DNA of 64,000 nucleotides, from assembly GCF_002934545.1 (NCBI RefSeq), contig NZ_PTJA01000004.1, positions 434,001-498,000 of the forward strand, in the 5' to 3' direction. Of the stretch, positions 36,954 to 45,605 are shown one piece after another (position 1 is the first letter of the stretch; each line of letters begins with the position of its first letter). The notes beneath the pieces are model-generated. The model made no database searches. It was not told where the DNA came from and was given only the letters and a program-made list of their open reading frames with translations. A program made the translations under genes and the position numbers. The stretch comes from Lacrimispora xylanisolvens. GTDB taxonomy: Bacteria > Bacillota > Clostridia > Lachnospirales > Lachnospiraceae.

Positions 36954-38222
36954 TCATGGTATGATAAGAGACATACCAGGGTAGATGAAGTAACCGTTCC
37001 CAGAATCCTTCTTTCCCCTCTTTACAGCTTCCGATTCAATAAGATCTCTATTTTTCTGATAAAGATCCTGAGATTTACTTCCGCTTCCATAAAAATGTTT
37101 TGCAATACTCCATAAGCTGTCTCCTTTGACAACCGTGTAATTACCATGGGCAGTGTTGCCGTTGGTCTGAGCTGTTTCATTTTTCGATTCCACTTCTGAA
37201 TTTTCACTGTCTCTTGATATACAGCTGAGACTTACCTGCATGTCGTATGATTTACCAGATAAACTATGAGATACCTTTTCAACAAAATATTTACCGTCCA
37301 GATTACCAAATCCGGATAATTTAACATTGCAGGTTGCATATAAAGACATTTTGGGTGGAATCGTCAGCTTCATAGTTCTTTCTTTACGATTGGCATTTCT
37401 TAAAATGCTCTCTCCAATCCGTCTGGCATCTGCTTCACTGTCTGCTTTTTGATTGGTTTTATAAAGCCGTTCTTCCGTGCCAACCAATATTTCAACCGTA
37501 TTCTCATTATTGGGGTTCGCGTAACTTACCTTGGCTCCGGTATAAGTACCCTGTATCGTGCTGTTGTATGTCCATTTTGATACCATATCCGGTACAATGG
37601 TAAGTACAGGGGATTTCTCAAAATACTGTTTTAAGTCCCATATAACCAGCCGGTTGGAATATACCTTAATGCCCAGACCATATTTTTCACATAGATTTTT
37701 CAAAAATTCACTGTCTGGCTGCTTGTCCTGTTCTGTTTTTGAAACCGCAATATCTTCACTGACTTCAAATATCAGTTCTAAACCATATTTTGCAGCAATT
37801 TCATTGGCAATCAGACGAACTGTTGCATTTTCCCATGTCTTTGTGTTTTCTGATTCTTTAAATGAAGTGTCCACAGGAGCAGAGACTCCATTGATTGTGC
37901 AGGAAAAGGGAGGACAGGAGAAAGAGTAATCATCTACTAAAAAAGCTCCGCATACTACTGTCATCTTTTCCCCTTCATAGTTCCAATTCTCAAGAATAAT
38001 GGAAGGAGACATTTTATCACCTTTTTCCGGAAGCCAGGTTCGGCTCCATTTTAAATCACGGTCGCTTAATGATATGGAAATGGTGTCTGATTCATCCACC
38101 GAATCCTCATAAGAAAAGCTTTCTATGTAAGGAGATAAATTGTTCCATATATCAATTCCATTGTAAACAACGCTTAAATACTTTCTTCTTGGATTTCCCG
38201 TATGCCACCCCTCCTGACGCAT
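36954..38222 (-). CDS. Baseplate hub protein D fused to C-terminal LysM
   Basis: 422 aa. Late control D/gp27-like hub (SPYIESFSYEDSVDESDTISISLSDRDLKW in part; SEFLKNLCEKYGLGIKVYSNRLVIWDL; KMSLYATCNVKLSGFGNLDGKYFVEKVSHSL in part). After a Ser/Glu/Thr linker (about 345-365), a LysM domain YTVVKGDSLWSIAKHFYG ends the protein. P2 gpD lacks this LysM; in PBSX-like tails XkdP and XkdQ are separate. The LysM could grip peptidoglycan at the baseplate. The start lies at the stop of X. Confidence 0.87.
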   Translation of the reverse strand: MRQEGWHTGNPRRKYLSVVYNGIDIWNNLSPYIESFSYEDSVDESDTISISLSDRDLKWSRTWLPEKGDKMSPSIILENWNYEGEKMTVVCGAFLVDDYSFSCPPFSCTINGVSAPVDTSFKESENTKTWENATVRLIANEIAAKYGLELIFEVSEDIAVSKTEQDKQPDSEFLKNLCEKYGLGIKVYSNRLVIWDLKQYFEKSPVLTIVPDMVSKWTYNSTIQGTYTGAKVSYANPNNENTVEILVGTEERLYKTNQKADSEADARRIGESILRNANRKERTMKLTIPPKMSLYATCNVKLSGFGNLDGKYFVEKVSHSLSGKSYDMQVSLSCISRDSENSEVESKNETAQTNGNTAHGNYTVVKGDSLWSIAKHFYGSGSKSQDLYQKNRDLIESEAVKRGKKDSGNGYFIYPGMSLIIP

Positions 38223-38435
38223 TTATTTGCTTTTAATTCTCCATTCCGGAACACCATTTACCGTCCCTGTTGGAAGTACTGGTGTCTTTAAAGAGACTCC
38301 TGCTGGAAATATAAAATAGTTTAAACAGTTAAGATTATTACTCATTAAATAATCAAGATATTTTTCTTCGCCGTATACTTTTTTAGCTGCCAAATCCCAG
38401 GTATCACCCTGTTCTGTTACATACTGCTCTGTCAT
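38223..38435 (-). CDS. Tail protein X, LysM-like (P2 gpX)
   Basis: 70 aa: YVTEQGDTWDLAAKKVYGEEKYLDYLMSNN ... FIFPAGVSLKTPVLP is the short single LysM-like gpX fold. In P2, gpX is a tail-completion protein. It sits between the tape measure and the hub with a 9-nt gap on one side and no gap on the other. Confidence 0.9.
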   Translation of the reverse strand: MTEQYVTEQGDTWDLAAKKVYGEEKYLDYLMSNNLNCLNYFIFPAGVSLKTPVLPTGTVNGVPEWRIKSK

Positions 38436-38444
38436 TTTAACCTC

Positions 38445-41400
38445 CTAAAACGCTACCCGGACTCTCTCTCTTTGAAGTTGTGAAGCCCATTCTCTAAATT
38501 GCTCATACGTCATTTGAACCGCTCCTTGTGTTTCTTCTCTGGAGGCATTTTTTCCATTAATATAGATAGTTGGACTGAACACGGGAGCAAATGAGTCACC
38601 ACCATTCATACCACTTGAATTGAATGAAGTCATACTCTCATAGATTCTTCCATAGTTATTATCTTCATAGGCTCCAATCAGCCGGCCTGTTTCCTGCCAA
38701 AGCATCCTTGAACGCTTCGAATTATTTATTGGAATTGCCATTTCTGGGTATTCTTCCGCAAACCAGGATATTGTGGGGTGGCTTATTAATCCTCCTTTGG
38801 CATTTCGTTCTACATTAGGTGCTACCTCCGCTTCAGTTTTATTTAGAGGTGGTAATTCATATCCTTGCTTTCCTTTAAATGCAATAAGTTGAGGTTCATC
38901 GTTAGGATAATTAAATAAACATCGAACATTACCTTTAACCACTATATCAGCTGTTTTATCGTTTGCTGTGGTCTCCGCCAGATCATATAACCTGTCTACG
39001 GCGTTTGTTACTACAGGACCTCCTTTATCAAGATATAATGCTATTTCTTCAGGTATTTCTATATCCGCATTCCTGGCTTTTTCTATTGCTGCCATATAAT
39101 CGGAATTACCCGCTGCATTTATCCCAATCATTTGCCATAATGCATGTTTATCACCAGCTGCCGCTCCTATAAATGATGCATCTGACAACTTTTTAGCAAC
39201 GGATTCAGGTACTGTCTCTCCACGTTCCAGATAACCATTAAACTCGGCTTGTAACTGAGCATAATCTGATTTCATAGCTTTCCAATTACTTTGAAGACTA
39301 TCCATTTCATCATTGTCAATTTTATCAAAGCCCATTTGTTCCCATAAAAAATTTGGTGAAAATACGTTTGCATTTTGAGCGTTTCTGATATCTAACATTA
39401 CATCATCCAAACCAGTTTTGACCTCAGGAATAATATCTTTGAATACATCCTGATATGCATCTGCTATCGTACTTACAGAGAAAGAAACACCATTCGCCTG
39501 ATACTCCATTTCTTGATTATGATACTGATCCTTTATTATTTTCTTTCTGTTATCATATTCCTGAACGGAAATATCTCCACGATTCAATTGCAATTCCAAA
39601 TCTCCCAGACTTAGATCCATAACCTGCATCAGCTGCTCACGTTCTTCGGCAAGGGTATCCTTTATTTCTTGCTGCAGATTATTAAATGTATCAGGATCTA
39701 AATCTTTACCAGAGTACTGCATCATAATTCTCTGCATTTTTCCCTCAAACCTGGATTTTATGACCTGATTTGTTACATTAGTTAACTCTGATTGAAGGGA
39801 TCTTATCATTTCAGCTTCCTTGGAATCAATCACACCGTCAACTATAGCATTTTTGTAAACTTCCCCTAGCTGTTTTCCTTTTTCATTCACTTGAGAACCA
39901 ATTGACTGGTAAGTAGCATTGAAGCTGTCAATTAACTGATTTCCTATATTACTATCTGAACCAAATAAAGCCTGGATATTTATATTTGCAGAATACTGTG
40001 TTTGCTCAACAATATCCAGTGCACCTTTTACCAATCCATCAACCGAAGAGGCAAACATATCCTTATCGCTTTCGTCCAGCTCAAATCCCATGCCAACTTT
40101 CCATATTAACTTATCCAGATTATCATTGTTGTTTTTAAAGTTTTTAGAAAGATCTTTCACTTTATCCAACTCTCCAAATGCTTTAGATAAGTTATTTAAA
40201 TTGCCATTATCTACGATTTTTTTAGCAGTGGCATCAAGCTCTTCTACAGAAAGTTTTATAGATCCAAACCGTTGTTCCAGATCATGTCGCGCTAATTTAT
40301 CATTGTGCGCCTTCACTGCCATAAAAACTCCCGCGATTGCCCCCGCCGCCAAGCCAAATGCAGCCAAAGGCCAGGCAGTTACAAGCGACGATAATTTTCC
40401 TAATACACTTATACCTATATTGGCTGCTTTAAATGTTGCAAAAGCAGCTGTAATTCCAGTAATGCCCCCATTAATTGCCTCCGGATGATTTAAAAACCAT
40501 TCCCCAACTGCCTTTACTGGTCCAAAAGTTTTCACAAGACCATCTGCAAATTCAGACATGAATCTTCTTGCTGTGGGAATATTAATCTCCAAAGTCTCCC
40601 CAAAGCTTTGAAGCCATTTGGTTGCCCCCTGAACAATCATTCTTAAATCGTCAGAAATATTGCTGTAAACATCAAGACCTATTCCATCGTATACGCTACT
40701 AAAGAGGGATACATCACCTGCCAGATTATCCAGCCGAACATCAGAAAGCTTCTGGGCAGCTCCCTCACTATTCTCCATGGCATCTTTCAGCCTGATAAAT
40801 TCCTCATCGGAGCCTTTCATCATGGCCAGAAAACCGGCCATGCCGTCTTTACCCACCAGCCCCGAAGCATACTCTTCTTTTTGTGCATCTGATAATCCCG
40901 AAAAACCTGATTTTAGTTCTGAAAGAATAGTACCAAACGGCTTCATCTCACCGGAGCTGTCTTTTAATGATACGGATAACTGATCCATATAGTTCTGAAC
41001 CAGTTTGGTGGGTTCTGATAAATGAGTCATCAGATTTTTCAACGATTCTCCCGCTGCTTCACCCTGAATACCTGCATCAGACATCAGTCCAATCGCCATT
41101 GCTGTATCTTCAACGCTGTAACCAAATGCAGATGCTGCCGGTGCTGCTCCTTTAAGTGCCTTTCCCATCATATCCAGACTGGTGTTTGTGCTTATTGAAG
41201 CCTGAGCCAGAACATCGACCATCCGAGCAGAATCATCGGCCTGCATTCCAAACGCTTTCATGGTGTCTGTTAAAGTCCCTGAAACACTTCCTAAATCTTG
41301 TCCAAAGGCTGCTGCAAGGGTCATAACTCCTGGCAGCCCTTTTAACATATCCTCTGTTTTCCATCCCAGTGTGTTACCGCAAAGGCTTTTTATCCTCTGC

Positions 41401-41988
41401 TTCTTACAGTTTCCTGTAAGCTCAGCATACATCTTCACCCTCGTTTTACGTTAGGTTTGATAGCGGCTAACTATCTCAGACTGCCCTTTAAGACAACCGT
41501 GCCGGAGACTCGTGGGAGTTTTTTTGCTCTCAAAACGCTCAACTCCTATGCGTTACAAAAACCGCCTGATCCGCAGCTCTCTCGGTATTAGCATGACTGC
41601 AGTCTGTATCTCTTGCAATTTTAGCCTTCACCGATTTTCCCCGGTATGCGCTGAACCTTTCAATTCAGCCGACCCATTATTAAGCCAAAGCCATACGTTC
41701 CAATTCCTTGCCAGCATCCTTGGCAGAAAAACCTGTGGTTTCTCCCATTTTCCTGGCTGCCAGATTAAGACGCTCCATTTCATAGGAAGAAGCTTTCGTA
41801 ATTGTTTCAACAGAGCTCATTTGAGTCTCAAACTCTAAGCCTGCAGTGACAGACTCCTTTAAGAAAGCTTTGGTTTTTTCAACTGCCAATGAGCTTCCTT
41901 TGGCTATAGTATTAAAATATTTATCAGAGGCTTCCCCAAGTGCTTTTACTGCCTTCTCTTTTTCATCACCTGATGCAATAATTCTCAC
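38445..41988 (-). CDS. Tail tape measure protein, interrupted by a group I intron
   Basis: Exon 1 is 41683-41988 (102 codons from a GTG that overlaps the stop of the frameshifted chaperone as GTGA). Exon 2 is 41366-38445 (973 aa). Joined, they give 1075 aa and restore the TP901-type tape-measure core ...LERMALA/GWKTEDMLKGLPGVMTLAAAFG exactly at a codon border. Features: MSSVETITKASSYEMERL, an N-terminal helical core, a hydrophobic block (about residues 430-485 of the joined protein, GITAAFATFKAANIGISVLG and AAFGLAAGAIAGVFMAV), long coiled coils, and a C-terminal region RLIGAYEDNNYGRIYESM. It sets tail length. Without splicing exon 1 ends at TAA immediately after GCT. Confidence 0.9.
41367..41682 (-). 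ncRNA. Probable group I self-splicing intron in the tape-measure gene
   Basis: A 316-nt insert with no homing endonuclease or reverse transcriptase frame. The exon ends in U, the intron ends in G, and UUGGCU at the exon end can pair with internal GGUCGG (P1, ending in U-G). Core-like segments in order: P CCGGGGAAAA (41635-41644), Q AATCGGTGAAGGC (41624-41636), R CAGACTGC (41599-41606), S GCAGTCTG (41477-41484), the last two complementary over 8 bp (P7). A P2 hairpin GCTGAA/TTCAGC follows P1; a P9 hairpin CTTACAG-GAAA-CTGTAAG lies at 41403-41420, then GCAGAGG/CCTTTGC before the terminal G. I assign the class from these pairings; no fold was computed. Confidence 0.8.
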
Positions 41989-42172
41989 CTCACACTTCTT
42001 TCCCTATTCTCCTCCCTGGCTGTTTCTGCCACATCCTTAATAAGTCTGGCAGCCTGGCTCAATGGAAGGGAAAAATAAAACTCCGGGCCGGCCTTCGTAT
42101 ACCGGCCCGCAAATATAAATGCTTTATTAACCTTACGGATATCTTCTGCGCAGCTTATCCCTCGAGGAAGAA
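41985..42172 (-). CDS. -1 frame extension of the tail chaperone (E' / G-T type)
   Basis: After the slippery heptamer at 42170-42176, the -1 frame stays open for about 60 codons: LPRGISCAEDIRKVNKAFIF, AGPEFYFSLPLSQAARLIKD, VAETAREENRERSVR, then TGA. It has no start codon of its own with a ribosome site. Its TGA overlaps the GTG of the tape measure. In P2 (E/E'), lambda (G/GT) and PBSX-like tails the same product binds the tape measure as an assembly chaperone. Confidence 0.8.
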
Positions 42173-42499
42173 AAAACGATACACCCGATTCTTCACTTTA
42201 ACAGAATCTCCAGCCTTTAAAATATAAAAGAGTTCAATCGGAAAGCCTGTCACCTTGGAAGCAATAATCTGTGCAAAAAGTAGAGTTGCTTCCTGCATGA
42301 TTATTCCGCTTCCTCCCATATTGGCGTAAAGATCGTAAACCGAGTTTAAATCCCTGCCTGTAAGCGATTCCATTCCAGTCAGATCGAGGCTGTCCACACG
42401 GATCCCCTGATATTCCACTGGCTCCTTTAATTTTATTTTCAGCCATTCCTGATTTGAAACCGCCTCGTTATCCTTTAAAACCTTTTTCTCTTTTTCCAT
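42155..42499 (-). CDS. Tail assembly chaperone, short form (P2 gpE-like)
   Basis: 114 aa from the ATG at 42499 (AAGGAGAG 6 nt upstream; a further in-frame start at 42517 is unlikely). VEYQGIRVDSLDLTGMESLTGRDLNSVYDLYANMGG ... ASKVTGFPIELFYILKAGDSVKVKNRVYRFFFLEG (segments) fits the gpE/XkdN-like chaperone family. It ends 11 nt after the heptamer U-UUU-UUC in frame, so most ribosomes make this short form and a fraction shift -1. Confidence 0.85.
   Translation of the reverse strand: MEKEKKVLKDNEAVSNQEWLKIKLKEPVEYQGIRVDSLDLTGMESLTGRDLNSVYDLYANMGGSGIIMQEATLLFAQIIASKVTGFPIELFYILKAGDSVKVKNRVYRFFFLEG
42170..42176 (-). promoter_or_regulatory. Programmed -1 frameshift site
   Basis: On the minus strand the zero frame reads CGT TTT TTC: the heptamer T-TTT-TTC matches X-XXY-YYZ. 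Zero-frame stop TAA follows at 42155-42157. Both P- and A-site tRNAs can re-pair in the -1 frame. Confidence 0.78.
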
Positions 42500-42510
42500 G
42501 ACTTCTCTCC

Positions 42511-43026
42511 TTAGCACATCTCTCTTACTTCGCTTAATACATCGTTACCATTTACAACATAGATGCCGTTTAACTTGTCAATCTCCAGCACTGTTTTCCC
42601 ATCCAGTACGATCTTGTAGTAGCTTAAACCAAGTGTTACACTGGAACTCATCTTTGCGCCTGATTTCATAGAGCCAGGTGCAAACTTCTTTACCACTCCA
42701 CGAACGGAGATGGATACCGGTTTATACCCTACACTGCCGTCTCCTCCATCCATGCCCTGAAGTGCACCGTTTAAGGTAATGTCTGCTGTCTGAGTGGGAT
42801 CCATTAAAGAGAACACGTCCTTGCACAAAGACAGAAACGGTATCTCCATTTCCATATCGTCTACCAATCCAATCACAGGAACCGTCATTGTTCCGCCTAC
42901 TCCTGCGCCTTCCAGGCTGTCCGTTTTATTAGTAATCTCTGGAAGCTTTACCTCTTCAGCAGTTCCAATTAATTCCTTACCACCTTTATATACTGTATAT
43001 CTGTTGATTAAATGTAGTTTTAACAT
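42511..43026 (-). CDS. Major tail tube protein (P2 FII-like)
   Basis: 171 aa. LHLINRYTVYKGGKELIGTAEEVKLPEITNKTDSLEGAGVGGTMTVPVIGLVDDMEMEI (in part) and VSISVRGVVKKFAPGSMKSGAKMSSSVTLGLSYYKIVLDGKTVLEIDKLNGIYVVNGND (in part) follow the FII family. It polymerises into the inner tube. It is separated by one nt from the sheath gene, as FI-FII in P2. Confidence 0.93.
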   Translation of the reverse strand: MLKLHLINRYTVYKGGKELIGTAEEVKLPEITNKTDSLEGAGVGGTMTVPVIGLVDDMEMEIPFLSLCKDVFSLMDPTQTADITLNGALQGMDGGDGSVGYKPVSISVRGVVKKFAPGSMKSGAKMSSSVTLGLSYYKIVLDGKTVLEIDKLNGIYVVNGNDVLSEVREMC

Positions 43027-43027
43027 A

Positions 43028-44494
43028 TTATTCTTCCTCCGCTTTCATTGCATTTTCAAAAGCTGTTACATCAAATTCTTCTACTGCCAGTATGTACTCT
43101 GCCGGCGTATAGGGAGCAAAATGAATTCTGATCTTCATATGTCCTGCCAGCACATCTTCCAGCGTATTTTCATCATTGCGGTATTCTGCGTACAGACCAG
43201 CGCACATACCGGCAGCCATTAAACTGTTGCCCCATATATTAAAGCTGTTGATAATGTCATCCACCATTCTCCGGTTCATTCCTTCATCAAGTCTGGCTCT
43301 ATAGACAGTGATAAAATAATTTGCAATGAAATCAAACATTCTACGACAGCCAATCCAACGGTCTTTGGGATCATCATTACCAGGATAACATCCGGTATTA
43401 TTGCCAAATGATTTCCAACCGTTATCATGAAATGCGGTTACAATTCCATATCCGTTTAATTCTCCTGCCTGAACCTGGTCAAGATAAACCTCTTTTCCGT
43501 TGGAAAGCACCGCCCCATCAATATTTAAAAGCTTATTTGATGGATAAATATAAGGAACATCGCCATTAGTGACCGTATAATAACTCATCATTGCTCCATA
43601 GACGGAAGAGTAATGATAGGTTTTACCTGCTTTCGTCACCTTTGGCCATAGTACGACAGAGTGCTTTTCGTCATATCCCATTTCCTTCTTAGCCACAAGG
43701 CAGTCCATATACTTACTGGCTTTTTCTGTATCTAAGTCTAACAGGCACATTGCTCTGAAAATACCGCTGATTCCCTCACACTTTGATTGAAGAGCTGCAC
43801 CCACATTTGCCTTTTGGGACCAGCCAGGAGCCAGAAGAACGCCTGGTACCAGCCCGTATCTTGGGTAAATCTGACGCAAAGTTTCCAAACCGGTCTCTTC
43901 TCCAGTCTCAACATTGTAAGATCCGATCACATCTTCTTCTGTCACCATTTCCGGAGCAATGACATGAAATGAAATCTTTAATTCATTGGAGTCATAGGCA
44001 ATACCGGAACGCAGCAAAGTAACGATTAAATTTCCAGCTTCATCAAAATCCATAATAAAATCTGCATTCTCCGCAAGCTGCTTTACTGACTCCTCCTGCT
44101 TCACAGTGATCCTGACAGTATCCTTTAATACACCGTCTGTTTTTAAAGTGATCTGATGATTCTTTACCGGATACACGGTCTCGTCCACATTTTTAAAATG
44201 CCTTTTTGCATCAAGTACATTAATAAAAATAACCGGCGATACCTGAAACAGCTTAAAGCTTGCATACATACTTTCGCAAAGCGTATATTTTTTCCAATCA
44301 TCGCTGTATCCAAACAGCCTTGCTGCTGCTTCGAAACTATCTACTTTAACCGGAGCATTTACCATAGCATAGGGATCTGCAGCTAAATTCACCGGTGAGG
44401 TACCGCACACAACCTGTACTCCATAACGGGTTGATAACGGGGTTGGAAAGGATGTTTTATTTTCAATTACTTCAATACCATGTTTATATGACAT
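43028..44494 (-). CDS. Contractile tail sheath protein (P2 FI-like)
   Basis: 488 aa. N-terminal GIEVIENKTSFPTPLSTRYGVQVVCGTSPVNL, central GLVPGVLLAPGWSQKANVGAAL and the conserved C-terminal block (IGCRRMFDFIANYFITVYRA, FNIWGNSLMAAGMCAGL, MKIRIHFAPYTPAEYILAV). The sheath defines the tail as contractile (myovirus/R-type). The length equals typical P2/Gram-positive sheaths and no lesions are seen. Confidence 0.95.
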   Translation of the reverse strand: MSYKHGIEVIENKTSFPTPLSTRYGVQVVCGTSPVNLAADPYAMVNAPVKVDSFEAAARLFGYSDDWKKYTLCESMYASFKLFQVSPVIFINVLDAKRHFKNVDETVYPVKNHQITLKTDGVLKDTVRITVKQEESVKQLAENADFIMDFDEAGNLIVTLLRSGIAYDSNELKISFHVIAPEMVTEEDVIGSYNVETGEETGLETLRQIYPRYGLVPGVLLAPGWSQKANVGAALQSKCEGISGIFRAMCLLDLDTEKASKYMDCLVAKKEMGYDEKHSVVLWPKVTKAGKTYHYSSVYGAMMSYYTVTNGDVPYIYPSNKLLNIDGAVLSNGKEVYLDQVQAGELNGYGIVTAFHDNGWKSFGNNTGCYPGNDDPKDRWIGCRRMFDFIANYFITVYRARLDEGMNRRMVDDIINSFNIWGNSLMAAGMCAGLYAEYRNDENTLEDVLAGHMKIRIHFAPYTPAEYILAVEEFDVTAFENAMKAEEE

Positions 44495-44495
44495 A

Positions 44496-44738
44496 TTATT
44501 TTTTCCTCCTGATATTTTCTGCTTTCCGGTATAGCGTATTTAAATTACTATCTGATTTCCGGATGTTCTTTTTTGCTTCCGCCAGTAACTCTGGCGGCAC
44601 CATTAACTCGTTTATAAACGGATGTGCGTTTAGTAGTTCTGTGAGTCTGGGGGGAAATCCGCCACGAAATGATGCCCCGTTCCTTACAATCTGATCCATT
44701 GATGGGCCTACATAAATCAACGCTTCGTTTTCGCTCAT
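44496..44738 (-). CDS. Small conserved tail-operon protein preceding the sheath
   Basis: 80 aa from the ATG at 44738 (AGGAGGAATTTT before it; ATGA overlap with the upstream stop). NEALIYVGPSMDQIVRNGASFRGGFPPRLTELLNAHPFINELMVPPELLAEAKKNI (in part). This YVGPS ... GFPP ... HPFINELMVP pattern recurs just before sheath genes in Gram-positive contractile tail clusters; function unknown, possibly neck or tail completion. Confidence 0.75.
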   Translation of the reverse strand: MSENEALIYVGPSMDQIVRNGASFRGGFPPRLTELLNAHPFINELMVPPELLAEAKKNIRKSDSNLNTLYRKAENIRRKK

Positions 44739-45214
44739 AAAATTCCTCCTGACTCCAGTTCTGGCATATTCCAAAACATTTCAATTTCTCCTGTAAAATA
44801 TGAAGGAGTGACTTTTTTGGGAAAGCTTATGTTTATTGCTCGTTCACACCAGAATGATTGTAAAAAGGGATCAGTTAAAAATCTGTGGGTAATTCGCTCA
44901 ATTGCAGCTGTCAGAAGATAAAATCCATCTTTTTGGCATCTGCAAATATTGATCTCCAATACTACACTTCCAAGATTTTTATCATCGGCATCTTTTTTTC
45001 TATATTCCACCCGATCCAGTCTGACCAGAAAATACGGAAGGATTACTTCCTTGCCCTGTAATAGTAAGTCCTGTCCGGGTAGTCCGTTAAAATCTGCCGC
45101 TTGTGGATATCCGAGTATTTCTGTATCCCTCCCATTTGAATCAAGAAAGGTCATATTCTTTAACAGTTCTTTTGTTTCATTCATTAATAGCTTTTGCAAT
45201 TCATTAAATGTCAC
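44735..45214 (-). CDS. Tail-operon protein, probable tail terminator/completion protein
   Basis: 159 aa: an N-terminal helix (FNELQKLLMNETKELLKNM), GRDTEILGYPQAADFNGLPGQDLLLQGKEVILPYFLVRLDRVEYR (in part), LEINICRCQKDGFYLLTAAIERITHRFL and a C-terminal ITFPKKVT-like strand ending in GEIEMFWNMPELE. The fold pattern and first position in the tail operon suit a tail terminator that caps sheath and tube. In a headless particle such a protein would seal the open end. Family not firmly recognised. Confidence 0.65.
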   Translation of the reverse strand: MTFNELQKLLMNETKELLKNMTFLDSNGRDTEILGYPQAADFNGLPGQDLLLQGKEVILPYFLVRLDRVEYRKKDADDKNLGSVVLEINICRCQKDGFYLLTAAIERITHRFLTDPFLQSFWCERAINISFPKKVTPSYFTGEIEMFWNMPELESGGIL

Positions 45215-45470
45215 AATTTAACTCAACCTCCTTTCTATTTACTGTAGTCTTTTTGTCTACACAATCATTAAAAAAAATATCACTAATCTCCTCCAACGAT
45301 GCAATCCCAAGCAACTCACACAGCACTATAATCTCACCCGCCTTAAACTGACTCTTATTCCACAGTTTCCTCCGAAACCCATAGCTGGACAAGTGAAGTC
45401 TGTCCGCAATCCACCCCTTTTTCAGCCCGGATTCTTTTATCAACTCATTTAGCCGAACCGTATTGGTCAT
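45204..45470 (-). CDS. Small helix-turn-helix protein, first gene of the tail operon
   Basis: 88 aa from the ATG at 45470 (AAAGGAGG 6-7 nt upstream). TNTVRLNELIKESGLKKGWIADRLHLSSYGFRRKLWNKSQFKAGEIIVLCELLGI (in part) is a Cro/XRE-like HTH. The tail ends VDKKTTVNRKEVELNCDI, and that stretch itself contains a copy of the 19-bp operator. Likely a Cro-like or activating regulator opposed to the divergent XRE repressor. The stop overlaps the next gene by 11 nt. Confidence 0.82.
   Translation of the reverse strand: MTNTVRLNELIKESGLKKGWIADRLHLSSYGFRRKLWNKSQFKAGEIIVLCELLGIASLEEISDIFFNDCVDKKTTVNRKEVELNCDI
45243..45261. promoter_or_regulatory. Operator copy A (inside the HTH gene)
   Basis: TGTAGTCTTTTTGTCTACA, a 19-bp imperfect palindrome (GTAG/CTAC arms), identical to copy B. 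Core CTTTTTGTC. Confidence 0.6.
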
Positions 45471-45485
45471 CCTGTCCTCCTTTCT

Positions 45486-45504
45486 TGTAGTCTTTTTGTC
45501 TACA
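45486..45504. promoter_or_regulatory. Operator copy B, just downstream of the tail-operon -10
   Basis: The identical 19-bp sequence lies between the -10 (45510-45515) and the HTH start. A partial third copy (CTTTTTGTCAACA, 45528-45540) overlaps the -35. The cores of B and the partial copy are 36 bp apart. Confidence 0.65.
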
Positions 45505-45509
45505 CCATC

Positions 45510-45538
45510 ATCATACTCCGTCGTTTCCTTTTTGTCAA
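45510..45538 (-). promoter_or_regulatory. Sigma-A promoter of the tail operon
   Basis: Minus strand: TTGACA (45533-45538), 17 bp, TATGAT (45510-45515). It is bracketed by the operators, so repressor binding would block it. Confidence 0.8.
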
Positions 45539-45544
45539 CACGTT

Positions 45545-45562
45545 TTTCAATTTTTGTTGAAA
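45545..45562. promoter_or_regulatory. Palindrome over the repressor -35
   Basis: TTTCAA-TTTTTG-TTGAAA, a perfect 6-bp inverted repeat; its right arm is the -35 of the XRE gene, suggesting autoregulation. Confidence 0.5.
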
Positions 45563-45585
45563 GTAATTCTACTCCGTGATATAAT
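45557..45585 (+). promoter_or_regulatory. Sigma-A promoter of the XRE repressor
   Basis: TTGAAA (45557-45562), 17 bp, TATAAT (45580-45585); GGAGGTG at 45594-45600 then ATG at 45606. Confidence 0.85.
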
Positions 45586-45605
45586 GCTGTCATGGAGGTG
45601 GTCCT

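Noticed and set aside
38445-41438. Tape measure as a 997-aa protein starting at 41438
   Set aside because: The first 24 residues are encoded by intron sequence; the conserved core only becomes continuous when exon 1 is joined.
41367-41682. IStron or group II intron
   Set aside because: No tnpB/tnpA remnant, no reverse transcriptase, no GUGYG start or AY end; the length and the R/S pairing fit a plain group I intron better.
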